Positions 1 through 7,327 of a stretch of DNA of 8,100 nt are shown here, piece after piece. Below the pieces are notes generated by a model. That model was given only the letters and a program-made list of their open reading frames with translations. It had not been told where the DNA came from and did not search any database. Position 1 is the stretch's first letter. Every line of letters starts with the position of its first letter. The translations under genes and the position numbers were made by a program. Source of the DNA: an uncultured Anaerosacchariphilus sp. (GTDB lineage Bacteria; Bacillota; Clostridia; Lachnospirales; Lachnospiraceae); assembly GCA_934373375.1 (NCBI GenBank), contig CAKROP010000078.1:1-8100 (forward strand), in the 5' to 3' direction.

Positions 1-576
1 CAGATCCGTTCCATCCGCCGCCAGCGTCCGCACCGGTTCCGTATATGTCACCTGAAGCGTCGGCCCCTGATGATCCAGGATGAAAGGTTCGCCTTCGACG
101 CTTCCTGTCTCCTCCAGACCGACACCATTTTCACCGGTATAGCTAAGGACCGCCTGATAGACGCCCTCCACGCCCGGCTCTCCGTCAAATTCCAGGCTGC
201 CCCGGTGAAGATAAGAGGCCGCTGTTTCCTCCCAGACAATCTCCGAATCCCCCAGGCATCCCTCCCGGACAATCCGCTCTTCCTGCGCGTCAAGCACCGT
301 CACCTTTACAGCCTCCGCATTCCAGTTTTCCAATTCATCCTCAATACAGAAGCTTATCCGCACGTCTGCGCCCTCCAGGTTTCTGTAAAGCGTCGCCTCT
401 CCCGCTTCCGTCCGGAATTGCCTGACCGGCGTACCTTCTATGGTCAGTTCCCGCAGCTTCGGGCCCTGCAGGTCTTCCACCGCGTCAGTCTCCTCCGCCC
501 ACGCCGCAGCTCCAAGCCCCAGCCACAGACCAAGCCCCAGTACCGGCAGGAGCGCTCCCCTTATCCTCTTTTTCAA
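1..576 (-). CDS. Secreted Ig-like domain protein, 3' part beyond the window
   Basis: This is an open frame of 192 codons with no stop, continuing past base 1. It starts at TTG (576-574), chosen because AGGAGGAG (588-581) sits at ideal distance and the TTG overlaps the upstream stop as TTGA. The N-terminus is a clear signal peptide: basic KKRIR, a Leu/Gly-rich core at residues 7-24 and a likely cut after AWA (27). The mature part is acidic and beta-rich. Residues about 35-165 look like one Ig-type or carbohydrate-binding-like beta sandwich, and the FILDHQGPTLQVTY stretch at 165-178 resembles the 'D..GPt' lead-in to a following bacterial Ig-like domain, so further repeats probably lie left of the window. 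There is no lipobox. The protein should be exported, and its anchor cannot be seen. It is the fourth gene of the phosphatase/kinase cluster, so it may be a substrate, partner or output of that signalling. Domain assignment is by pattern only. Confidence 0.75.
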   Translation of the reverse strand, partial: MKKRIRGALLPVLGLGLWLGLGAAAWAEETDAVEDLQGPKLRELTIEGTPVRQFRTEAGEATLYRNLEGADVRISFCIEDELENWNAEAVKVTVLDAQEERIVREGCLGDSEIVWEETAASYLHRGSLEFDGEPGVEGVYQAVLSYTGENGVGLEETGSVEGEPFILDHQGPTLQVTYTEPVRTLAADGTDL

Positions 577-869
577 TGTTCTCCTCCTATCCGCTCCCGG
601 CTGTGAATCACCAGCCTCTCCCGCTCTACGCGAAATTCCGCCGTCGAAACTTCTTTATTTTCAAGCAGTTCTGTCTTTTCCATACCCATTTTCTCCCGTC
701 TCCTGCCAAATTGCCGCTGTCCCCGAAAGCCCGCAAGGCAGGCTATGGCCGGACCTACCTCCCAGCGCACAAACAGAGCCGCCGTTCCAATAAACGACAT
801 GCCTGCGGCGATTCCCAAAAACAACCCAAGCCTGTGAAATACTTGCAGGCGCGTCATGACTTCTCCCAT
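573..869 (-). CDS. Small membrane protein, unrecognised
   Basis: A 98-residue protein that I do not recognise as a family. ATG at 869 is preferred over an in-frame TTG at 875 because AGGAGG (881-876) directly abuts the TTG but lies 6 nt from the ATG. A hydrophobic run at about residues 13-35 (LGLFLGIAAGMSFIGTAALF) is a transmembrane helix, and residues 38-49 may form a second, short membrane pass after WEVGP. The remainder (50-98) is highly charged and probably cytoplasmic or juxtamembrane: GQRQFGRRREK, then an acidic and basic helix. It begins 2 nt after the kinase stop, with its ribosome site inside the last kinase codons, and its stop overlaps the start of the secreted protein. Close coupling argues that it is real and works with the kinase or the exported protein. 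Its function is unknown. Confidence 0.75.
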   Translation of the reverse strand: MGEVMTRLQVFHRLGLFLGIAAGMSFIGTAALFVRWEVGPAIACLAGFRGQRQFGRRREKMGMEKTELLENKEVSTAEFRVERERLVIHSRERIGGEH

Positions 870-871
870 AT

Positions 872-2557
872 TCAACCTCCTGATTTTCTGCCTCCGTAAA
901 CCGATTCCAGCAGCCGCTCTGCCTTCCGGAGCATGTCCGTCAGTTCCTGCTTTTCCGACGCTATGGCTTTCTGCTCTGCGTCTGAAAGCACTTCAAAATC
1001 CGTTCCCAGCCTTTTGCTGATCTCCTGAAGGGCTGACTCAAGCTCCTCACGTTCCACACCTGCCTTCTGAAATTCCGCTCCCCGGGTGATGACCTGTCCC
1101 ACCAGCTCCTGGTACATCACCAGCGCCGTTCGCGCATTATCCTCCGCTACCAGATTGCCCCGGGTCAGGGCCGACAGATCCGCCCAGTACTGTCCATAGG
1201 AAATCAGATCGTCCCCCGCCTCGTCGGCCTGACCAATCCGGGTATAATAATCGGCGATCGCGTAGAGCCTTTCCGCCCGTCCCTCCTGCCAGGCGTTCAG
1301 TTTTCCTGAGTCAGCCGCCGCTTTCAGCCAGATCCGCGCATTCTTTTTTCCGGAGTTCTCCTCATACTTATAAAAATAGGCAATCCCTGCCTGATAGGCA
1401 AATTCCGCATAGCCCCTTTTATTTTCCCGGAACAGCTGTTCCCAGGTTTTTCCATCTCTTTCATAGCGAATCAGCAGTCCCCGCAGCCGCTCGCTCTCTG
1501 CTGCTGTCAGGATCTGATCATCCAGAAAGCCATCCTCCAGCAGCGTCATCCACCCATCCGCGCGTTTCGGATCCAGGGAAATGGCTTTTTCACAGGCTGC
1601 CAGCTCCTCCTCTTTTTCTGTGGCGTTCCCTGCTGCCAGAAGCCAGGCACCGTAGCTGTCCCGCCGCAATTGCCGTTCCGCTGCCCCAGACGCCGCCGCG
1701 CTGACGCCCAGCAGGAATGTCAGTCCCAGAACCGCCGCAAACCGCCGCAGCTTTTTCTTTTGTTCCATCCGATACGCCGCGTCCTGCTCCCAGTAGTGTT
1801 CTAACGCGTAAGCCAACTCTTCCGCGCTCTGATAACGCCCCGCTTTTTCCTTCTGTACGCACCGCTCCACGATGGCCTCCAGACCTGCCGGAATCTCCGG
1901 CCGCAGGGCGCGCAGCGGCTGCAGCATATGAGGCCCCTCTCCGGTCAGTAACTGGAACAGCATCACCCCCAGACAATAGATATCCGTCCGGGCGTCGCTT
2001 TGCCCTTCCTCCTCATATTGCTCCGGCGCCGCGTAGCCGCAGGTTCCGAGAGCCACCGTGTCCGTCGAAAGCTCCTGTCGGAATTCCCGGGCCGCCCCCA
2101 GATCAATCAGCACAATGGTTCCGTCCGGCTTAAGCATCACATTGGAAGGCTTCATATCCCGGTAAATAACGGGCGGCGACTGCCTGTGCAGATACCCCAG
2201 TACCTGACAGAGCTGTCCGGCCCAGTCCAGGACCCGCTCCACCGGCTGAACGCCCTCCTCCTTCAGCACTGCGTCCAGTGTCCGCCCTTCCACATAATCC
2301 ATGACAATCAGCAGGCGCTCTCCCTGTTCAATCACATCCACGATACTGGGCAGATGGGGATTTTTCAAACGCTTCATCAGGGCAATTTCTTTTCGATCCG
2401 TCTCCAGATCCTGAAACTCTTTCCGGACCAGTTCCTTGACCGCCCAGGGTTTGTTGGCTTTCTCATTGATCGCCAGATACACGATACTCATGCCGCCCCG
2501 GCCAATGACGTCCAGGATCTTATAGGTACCGCCTATGACCGTCCCGATTTCCAGCAT
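872..2557 (-). CDS. Membrane Ser/Thr protein kinase with TPR-like outer domain
   Basis: A 561-residue Hanks-type kinase that transfers phosphate from ATP to Ser/Thr of target proteins. Kinase domain, about residues 10-260: glycine loop GRGGMSIV (19-26), ATP lysine K41 in AVK, helix-C glutamate E57, catalytic loop YRDMKPSN (132-139) with D134, K136 and N139, metal-binding DLG (152-154), P+1 GTCGYAAPE (171-179), and DIYCLGV (192-198) with the F-helix Asp. YRD replaces HRD and DLG replaces DFG; all catalytic residues remain. Thr/Ser at 164-172 could be activation-loop phosphosites. A basic stretch (267-272) precedes one transmembrane helix (about 273-290). Residues 293-561 should lie outside the cell and are mostly helical and charged; CEKAISLDPKRADGW (322-336) resembles a TPR. 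PASTA repeats, usual in PrkC/Stk1, are absent. The ATG at 2557 has AGAGG 6 nt upstream, and the gene overlaps the phosphatase by 25 bp, so the two are likely translationally coupled. Confidence 0.97.
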   Translation of the reverse strand: MLEIGTVIGGTYKILDVIGRGGMSIVYLAINEKANKPWAVKELVRKEFQDLETDRKEIALMKRLKNPHLPSIVDVIEQGERLLIVMDYVEGRTLDAVLKEEGVQPVERVLDWAGQLCQVLGYLHRQSPPVIYRDMKPSNVMLKPDGTIVLIDLGAAREFRQELSTDTVALGTCGYAAPEQYEEEGQSDARTDIYCLGVMLFQLLTGEGPHMLQPLRALRPEIPAGLEAIVERCVQKEKAGRYQSAEELAYALEHYWEQDAAYRMEQKKKLRRFAAVLGLTFLLGVSAAASGAAERQLRRDSYGAWLLAAGNATEKEEELAACEKAISLDPKRADGWMTLLEDGFLDDQILTAAESERLRGLLIRYERDGKTWEQLFRENKRGYAEFAYQAGIAYFYKYEENSGKKNARIWLKAAADSGKLNAWQEGRAERLYAIADYYTRIGQADEAGDDLISYGQYWADLSALTRGNLVAEDNARTALVMYQELVGQVITRGAEFQKAGVEREELESALQEISKRLGTDFEVLSDAEQKAIASEKQELTDMLRKAERLLESVYGGRKSGG

Positions 2558-3354
2558 AGCCTTCCTCTTTTCCCCGCTTCTTTACAGAGAGGTCGTACCA
2601 GCAGGGCGGAAATATTATCCTTCTCGCCATGCCTTCGGTTCCGGGCTGTCACCTTTTTCGCCGCCCGGAGCATCTGTTTTTCCCTAGTTAGATGATCCGG
2701 AGAAAAGGCCGCTGCCAGACGTTCCGGCGCATTGCCGTGCCAGAACCCGTCCGTGCACAGAAGGTACACGGCGTCCTGCCTGAGCACGCCCCTCTGGTAT
2801 TCCGCCACCGTCTCCGGGCACGCTCCGATACAGCGGGTCAGGACGCTCCGTCTTTTGTCCTTTTCACCTTCCTCCCGGGTCATAAATCCCCGTTCTACAG
2901 CCTCCGCTGCCAGAGAGTGATCCCGGGTCAGCTGCCGCGCCGTATCTGCTGAAATTTCATACAACCGGCTGTCGCCCACATGGACGCAGTACCAGTTTTC
3001 TTCGGTAAAAAGGGCTGCCGTCAACGTGGTGCCCATCGCAATTCCCTGCTTCTCTCCATATGTCCGAAGCCTTTCATTTTCCGTATGTACCAGATTTTTC
3101 CAGTCACCTAAAAGCTCCCGTTCCGGAAATCCGGCCACGAGTACCTCCGGAAAGCGGCTCTGAAACCAGTCCGCCAGGCTTCGAAGCACCTCGCTGCTGG
3201 CCAGCTCGCCCTTTTCCAGGCCGCCCATGCCATCGCAGACCGCCGCCAGCACATAACGCTTCCGCCCGCAGAGCGCCTGCTGCAGCAGAAGTCCATCCTG
3301 ATTGACGCGCCTGGTTTTTCCCCTGTCTGTACAGGCCGCCAGACAAAACTGCAC
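2533..3354 (-). CDS. PP2C-family Ser/Thr protein phosphatase
   Basis: A 273-residue PPM phosphatase, a Mn/Mg-dependent enzyme that removes phosphate from Ser/Thr and usually opposes the adjacent kinase. Visible motifs: TDRGKTRRVNQD (9-20) with metal Asp D20; DGMGG (41-45) with D41; MGTT (107-110); VHVGDSR (125-130 region); LTRDH (142-146); LTRCIG (172-177); CTDGF (200-204) with D202; KDN (245-247) with D246. All metal-binding acids are present. No membrane segment is seen, so it should be cytosolic. The frame is open to a TTG at 3486. I chose GTG 3354 because GGAGTGAT (3368-3361) lies 10 nt upstream, PPM proteins normally start just before the TD..NQD motif, and a candidate promoter maps downstream of the TTG. 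GTG 3426 is an alternative without a good ribosome site. The C-terminus is basic and overlaps the kinase start. Confidence 0.95.
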   Translation of the reverse strand: MQFCLAACTDRGKTRRVNQDGLLLQQALCGRKRYVLAAVCDGMGGLEKGELASSEVLRSLADWFQSRFPEVLVAGFPERELLGDWKNLVHTENERLRTYGEKQGIAMGTTLTAALFTEENWYCVHVGDSRLYEISADTARQLTRDHSLAAEAVERGFMTREEGEKDKRRSVLTRCIGACPETVAEYQRGVLRQDAVYLLCTDGFWHGNAPERLAAAFSPDHLTREKQMLRAAKKVTARNRRHGEKDNISALLVRPLCKEAGKRGRLCWKSGRS

Positions 3355-3360
3355 TCTTCC

Positions 3361-3368
3361 ATCACTCC
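3361..3368 (-). promoter_or_regulatory. Ribosome site deciding the phosphatase GTG start
   Basis: On the minus strand GGAGTGAT resembles the full anti-Shine-Dalgarno match GGAGGTGAT with one G missing. It ends 6 nt before GTG 3354, and its GGAG core lies 10 nt upstream of that GTG. Neither the upstream GTG (3426) nor the TTG (3486) has a comparable site. Confidence 0.55.
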
Positions 3369-3425
3369 ATTTCCAGTGATTCTCTGTTTTTTCTTCTTTG
3401 GTAAAATCGGCGATCTGCCGTGACA

Positions 3426-3443
3426 CTCCGGTGAATTCCGGAG
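3426..3443 (-). repeat. Short inverted repeat in the phosphatase leader
   Basis: CTCCGG and CCGGAG are separated by 6 nt (AATTCA). In the minus-strand transcript this forms a 6-bp GC-rich hairpin shortly after the proposed start point. It could affect the leader, or be coincidental in this GC-rich DNA. Confidence 0.35.
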
Positions 3444-3457
3444 GAATCGTTGAACCT

Positions 3458-3486
3458 ATGATATAACAGAATCCGGCAGAATTCAA
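3458..3486 (-). promoter_or_regulatory. Candidate sigma-A promoter of the phosphatase/kinase cluster
   Basis: On the minus strand, TTGAAT (3486-3481, 4 of 6 to TTGACA) and TATCAT (3463-3458, 5 of 6 to TATAAT) are 17 bp apart. The predicted start of transcription is near 3451, giving a leader of about 95 nt to GTG 3354. The -35 lies in the descending arm of the 41-base hairpin, so protein binding or folding there could affect it. Seen by eye only, without a scored search. Confidence 0.45.
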
Positions 3487-3511
3487 GTGGAAAACTCAAA
3501 TTCTGCCGGAT
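3471..3511 (-). terminator. Long hairpin between the two operons, possible terminator
   Basis: ATCCGGCAGAATT (3471-3483, plus strand) is perfectly repeated in inverse at 3499-3511. On the minus-strand RNA the stem continues through a U-G pair and GAGU/ACUU, giving about 18 bp closed by a 5-nt loop (UUUCC). It lies 75 nt after the permease stop, so it is well placed to end the ABC-exporter transcript. Only a weak U-rich tail (TCTGTTAT) follows, so termination could be partial. The same element overlaps the -35 of the next operon and could instead be an operator or an mRNA 3'-end stabiliser. Confidence 0.5.
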
Positions 3512-3515
3512 GAAA

Positions 3516-3535
3516 TTTCGACATTTTTCGACATT
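3516..3535 (+). promoter_or_regulatory. Two tandem Spo0A-box matches
   Basis: The 10-bp unit TTTCGACATT occurs twice in succession. Each copy holds TTCGACA (3517-3523 and 3527-3533), an exact match to the Spo0A-binding 0A box (TGTCGAA on the other strand). A spacing of 10 bp, one helical turn, is the geometry known for tandem 0A boxes bound by a Spo0A dimer. The pair is centred about 75 bp upstream of the predicted start point of the phosphatase cluster. Spo0A itself is not in the window, so binding is inferred. Confidence 0.55.
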
Positions 3536-3585
3536 TTGTTGAAGGCTGTCGGGTGATTTCCCATAAGGGAGAGTGCCTGCCCGGA

Positions 3586-4812
3586 TTAGTTTCTCCGCAG
3601 AGCTTCGATGGGACTTAAACGCGCCGCCTTCTTCGCCGGGTAGATACCGAAGAAGATGCCCACGGCTGAGGAGAATACCGTGGCCAGTACTATCGTCACG
3701 ATACTGATGGCGGGCTTGAAGCCCAGCACGGGCAGGGAGCAGATGCCGTAAGCTCCCAGAAGGCCCAGCACGATGCCGATGAGGCCGCCCATGCAGGTGA
3801 TGATGGCGGATTCGGCCAGAAACTGCATCATGATGGATCCGGTGCGGGCACCCAGGGCTTTTCGGATACCGATTTCCCGGGTACGCTCAGTGACGGATAC
3901 CAGCATGATGTTCATGACGCCGATGCCGCCAACCAACAGGGCAATGGCCGCCACCAGGGCGATGAAAGCGGTAATCATGTCCAGCATACTGGTAATCTGG
4001 GCAATCTGGCTGTCGCCGTCCTGGAGCATAAAGGCGTCTTCCCCCTGGGTCTGGTGCCGGCTTGCCAGCAGATTCAGCGCCTCCTGACCCACTTCCCTGG
4101 AATACTGGCTTCCCTCAGAAATGATATTCAGGCCGTAGAAGGAATCCAGTTCATAACCAAAGGCATAATTGGCTGTGTAAGGCATATAAAAATTCACATA
4201 ACTGGTCTCTCCCATCATTGCGCCCATCATGCCGCCCTCGTCCTCGGATTTCATGACGCCGCAGATGGTGATTTCCTGGGTTACATTGTAAATGGTTGCC
4301 TCCACGGTCATGCCAATCACGTCGTCGGTTCCGAACATTTTGATGGCGTCGCTCTGGCTGACCACGGCCACCAGATTCATGGCCTCCACGTCGGAATCTG
4401 TAAAATAGTGCCCCGCTACCATTTCCGGATTGTGGGTATATTCCAAATCCGCCGTACCTGTGGTGGCGTACACATCAAAGGTTCCTTTCGGAGTCAGGAT
4501 GCTGCCAAACATGCTGTCGGAAGGCGTCACGCCCTTCACATGGGGGATTTTCTCTTTGATGGCATTCATATCTTCCACGGTAATCTGCTGTTCGTCCGTT
4601 CCGCCGTCCGTATTGGAATAGACGTAAATCTGGCCTCCGGCAATGGCATTTAAGGCGTCGCTCATTTTCGTCTTCGCGCCTCCGCCGATGGACATAATCA
4701 TGATGACGGAAGAGATACCGATGATGATGCCCAGCATGGTCAGGAAGGAACGGCCCTTGTTGGCCCGGATGTTGTCCAGGGCCATTTTGATGTATTCATA
4801 TAGCTGTGCCAT
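3586..4812 (-). CDS. MacB/FtsX-type ABC transporter permease
   Basis: A 408-residue permease without its own ATPase domain. TM1 lies at about 22-41 after the amphipathic start typical of the family (ALDNIRANKGRSFLTMLGI). A large extracytoplasmic MacB-type domain follows (about 45-275), then TM2 (280-303), TM3 (330-357) and TM4 (368-392). Conserved sequences are GGIGVMNIMLVSVTERTREI (295-314), followed by GIRKALGA (315-322), the contact region for the ATPase, and YPAKKAARLSPIEALR (391-406) at the C-terminus. An odd Met/Gly-rich loop, GGMMGAMMG (193-201), sits in the outer domain. ATG 4812 follows the fusion-protein stop by 2 nt, and GGAGGAG (4824-4818) lies 5 nt upstream. It should dimerise and pair with the ATPase and fusion protein encoded upstream in the same operon, moving a substrate (peptide, antibiotic or lipid-like) outward by a mechanotransmission mechanism. 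The substrate cannot be read from the sequence. Confidence 0.96.
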   Translation of the reverse strand: MAQLYEYIKMALDNIRANKGRSFLTMLGIIIGISSVIMIMSIGGGAKTKMSDALNAIAGGQIYVYSNTDGGTDEQQITVEDMNAIKEKIPHVKGVTPSDSMFGSILTPKGTFDVYATTGTADLEYTHNPEMVAGHYFTDSDVEAMNLVAVVSQSDAIKMFGTDDVIGMTVEATIYNVTQEITICGVMKSEDEGGMMGAMMGETSYVNFYMPYTANYAFGYELDSFYGLNIISEGSQYSREVGQEALNLLASRHQTQGEDAFMLQDGDSQIAQITSMLDMITAFIALVAAIALLVGGIGVMNIMLVSVTERTREIGIRKALGARTGSIMMQFLAESAIITCMGGLIGIVLGLLGAYGICSLPVLGFKPAISIVTIVLATVFSSAVGIFFGIYPAKKAARLSPIEALRRN

Positions 4813-4814
4813 GC

Positions 4815-6518
4815 TTACTCCTCCACTGCGGTGACGCGGGTGCCCTCGGTGATGCCGGTGGTCAGGCCGCCGGAAATGACTTTGTCGCCTGCTGCCAGAC
4901 CGGATTTTACTTCTACGGCGTCATCGGAAGCCAGACCCTTTTCAATCACTTTTTTCTCTACGACGCCATTTTCATTGACCACGTAGCAGAAGTCGCCGTC
5001 CTGACCGGAGTTTACGCACTCAGCCGGAACCACCAGCACGTCTTTCGCTGAGCGGCCCTGTACGCTGACCTTGGCCTCCAGTCCCAGATAAATGTTTTCG
5101 TCCGGGTTGTCAATCTTGACCTGCGCGGTAACCACCGGGGTTCCCTTGTCGTTCTTCTCGGCAATGCGGCTGAGCTTGGTTACGGTGCCTTCGTAAGTAT
5201 GGCCTGCCAGCGTCACAGTGGCTTTCTGACCCTCTTCCATTTTCTCCAGGTCGGATTTGGTGATGCTCATTTCCACGATAACGTCCTCGCTGCTGGCTAC
5301 GGTCAGGAGCTCGCCGCCCTTGGTGGCCGGGCCGCCTGCCACTGCTGCCACCTTCGTTACCACGCCGGAGAAATCTGCTTTGATACCGTCCTTGCCCTGC
5401 TGGATGTCATCCTTGGTCATCGTTGCTTCCAGGGTGCTCAAGTTATTCTGGGCTGCCAGCTGGCTCCTGGCCGCGCCGGAGAGCTTGGCCGCGTCGGTGG
5501 AATCCTTGATGCCCTCCTCCTTGGATTTGCTGGTTTCCAGCTTGGTCTTATTTTTCTCTGCATCCTTTAAACGGCTCTGGTAGCTGTCCAGCTTTTTCAC
5601 GATTTCGTTATAGTTGTTCTGCTCGTCCTGGATGCTCTTCTCGATGTTCGGCAGATCCGTCTGCGCCTGCCGGGCTGCGGGTGTGGCCTCGTTTACAGCG
5701 TTCTGAGCTACTGTCACAGCGTCCTGCAGCTTCTTGTAGTCTTCGCTGTCCTTCGCAAGCGTAGAGCTGTCCAACGCGAACTTTGCGTCCTTCAAAGTCT
5801 GGTTAGCTGTATCTAATGCCGCAATCGCTGCTTTCGCCGCGTCCTGCCGGCTCTTCAGATCCGCCAGCTTATTGGAAGAATCTCCCTGATAGCCGGTGTA
5901 CTCGTTGACACGCTTGTTCAGGTGGTCCACATTATCATCTTCGTCGTCCAGCTGTTTATTGATAATTTCCAACGCCGCAGAGGAACGGTTGTATTCGGAT
6001 GCGTTTTTATTATCCTTCTGAATGGAATCCTGATAGCCATAGTTGGCTGCGCTGCCGGTCAGCTCCGCCTGTTTGTAAAGGTTATCAAGCTCGGCGCTGT
6101 CGTAGGTAAGCAGCGTGTCGCCTGCCTCCACGGTGTCGCCCACCTGTAAATCAAACGCTGAAACGGTGGCGGATACCGGGGAGAAATAGGTCTTCACCTC
6201 CTCGGACTGCACCGCGCCGCTGCCGTCCACAGACTGGCTGACGCTGCCGACGGTTACCTCTTTGACACTGACCACCGGGTAGCTGGGTCCTGCGAAGGCT
6301 CGCGGCAAAACGGCAACGGCTGCTACCACCACGACTACGCTGCCGATGATAATCCGTTTCCGTCGCTTTTTCTTCTGGGCCGGAGTCAGCGGTGTTTTCT
6401 CTTTCTTCTCCTTCTGGGCGCTCTTTTTGAACAGGCTCTTTTTTGCTTTCTGTTCTTCCTGTTCTGTGAGCGCCTCGTCGGCTTCCCATTCTTCCATCAG
6501 GCTCTTTTTCTCTTCCAT
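4815..6518 (-). CDS. Membrane-fusion (MacA/HlyD-like) subunit of ABC exporter
   Basis: A 567-residue protein starting at ATG 6518, chosen because GAGGAG (6531-6526) lies 7 nt upstream; in-frame ATGs at 6533 and 6560 lack such a site. Residues 1-54 are a very charged cytoplasmic tail (Glu-rich, then Lys-rich KKKRRKR at 49-55). One transmembrane helix is at 56-76. Outside lie a first half lipoyl-like strand set (about 80-140, VGDTVEAGDTLLTYD at 126-140), a long helical hairpin or coiled coil rich in Ala/Lys/Asp (about 141-375), the second lipoyl half (378-408, DFSGVVTKV), a beta-barrel (about 410-490) and a membrane-proximal domain (493-565, VLVVPAECVNS then GLAAGDKVISGG). It is longer than the Gram-negative MacA of about 370 residues, mainly through the helical part and the N-terminal tail. 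It should link permease and cell-wall space. Gene spacing is 22 bp to the ATPase and 2 bp to the permease. Confidence 0.94.
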   Translation of the reverse strand: MEEKKSLMEEWEADEALTEQEEQKAKKSLFKKSAQKEKKEKTPLTPAQKKKRRKRIIIGSVVVVVAAVAVLPRAFAGPSYPVVSVKEVTVGSVSQSVDGSGAVQSEEVKTYFSPVSATVSAFDLQVGDTVEAGDTLLTYDSAELDNLYKQAELTGSAANYGYQDSIQKDNKNASEYNRSSAALEIINKQLDDEDDNVDHLNKRVNEYTGYQGDSSNKLADLKSRQDAAKAAIAALDTANQTLKDAKFALDSSTLAKDSEDYKKLQDAVTVAQNAVNEATPAARQAQTDLPNIEKSIQDEQNNYNEIVKKLDSYQSRLKDAEKNKTKLETSKSKEEGIKDSTDAAKLSGAARSQLAAQNNLSTLEATMTKDDIQQGKDGIKADFSGVVTKVAAVAGGPATKGGELLTVASSEDVIVEMSITKSDLEKMEEGQKATVTLAGHTYEGTVTKLSRIAEKNDKGTPVVTAQVKIDNPDENIYLGLEAKVSVQGRSAKDVLVVPAECVNSGQDGDFCYVVNENGVVEKKVIEKGLASDDAVEVKSGLAAGDKVISGGLTTGITEGTRVTAVEE

Positions 6519-6540
6519 GGTTCCACTCCTCATTCTTTCT

Positions 6541-7239
<699 letters not shown>

Positions 7240-7327
7240 GTTGTTCTCCTTCTTTCTTCGCTGTCCGCCGGATGACGCCTGCGGATCCTTACAGATGTTA
7301 CACATTTTTTCCTTTTTGTCCAATATC

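Noticed and set aside
70..899. Several plus-strand frames of 100-178 codons at the left edge
   Set aside because: They lie antisense to the secreted and small membrane protein genes, which have signal or membrane segments, ribosome sites and coupled junctions. The plus-strand translations are Pro/Arg/Ser-rich shadows.
2000..2695. A 231-codon open frame on the plus strand opposite the kinase and phosphatase genes
   Set aside because: It lies wholly antisense to two genes with complete family motifs, its translation is low-complexity and resembles no family, and it has no supporting ribosome site. It is a by-product of GC-rich codon use.
3559..3570. Mini-hairpin TCCC-ATAA-GGGA just after the permease stop, considered as a terminator
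   Set aside because: The stem is only 4 bp and no U-run follows in either direction, so it is too weak to support a call.
4054..4653. A 199-codon plus-strand frame opposite the permease
   Set aside because: The translation is rich in His, Gly and Ile as expected from reversed codons of a membrane protein, and the permease on the other strand has clear family motifs.
7297..7311. Direct repeat TTACA-N4-TTACA in the exporter leader
   Set aside because: It is short, lies downstream of the predicted start point and is equally explained by chance in AT-rich DNA.
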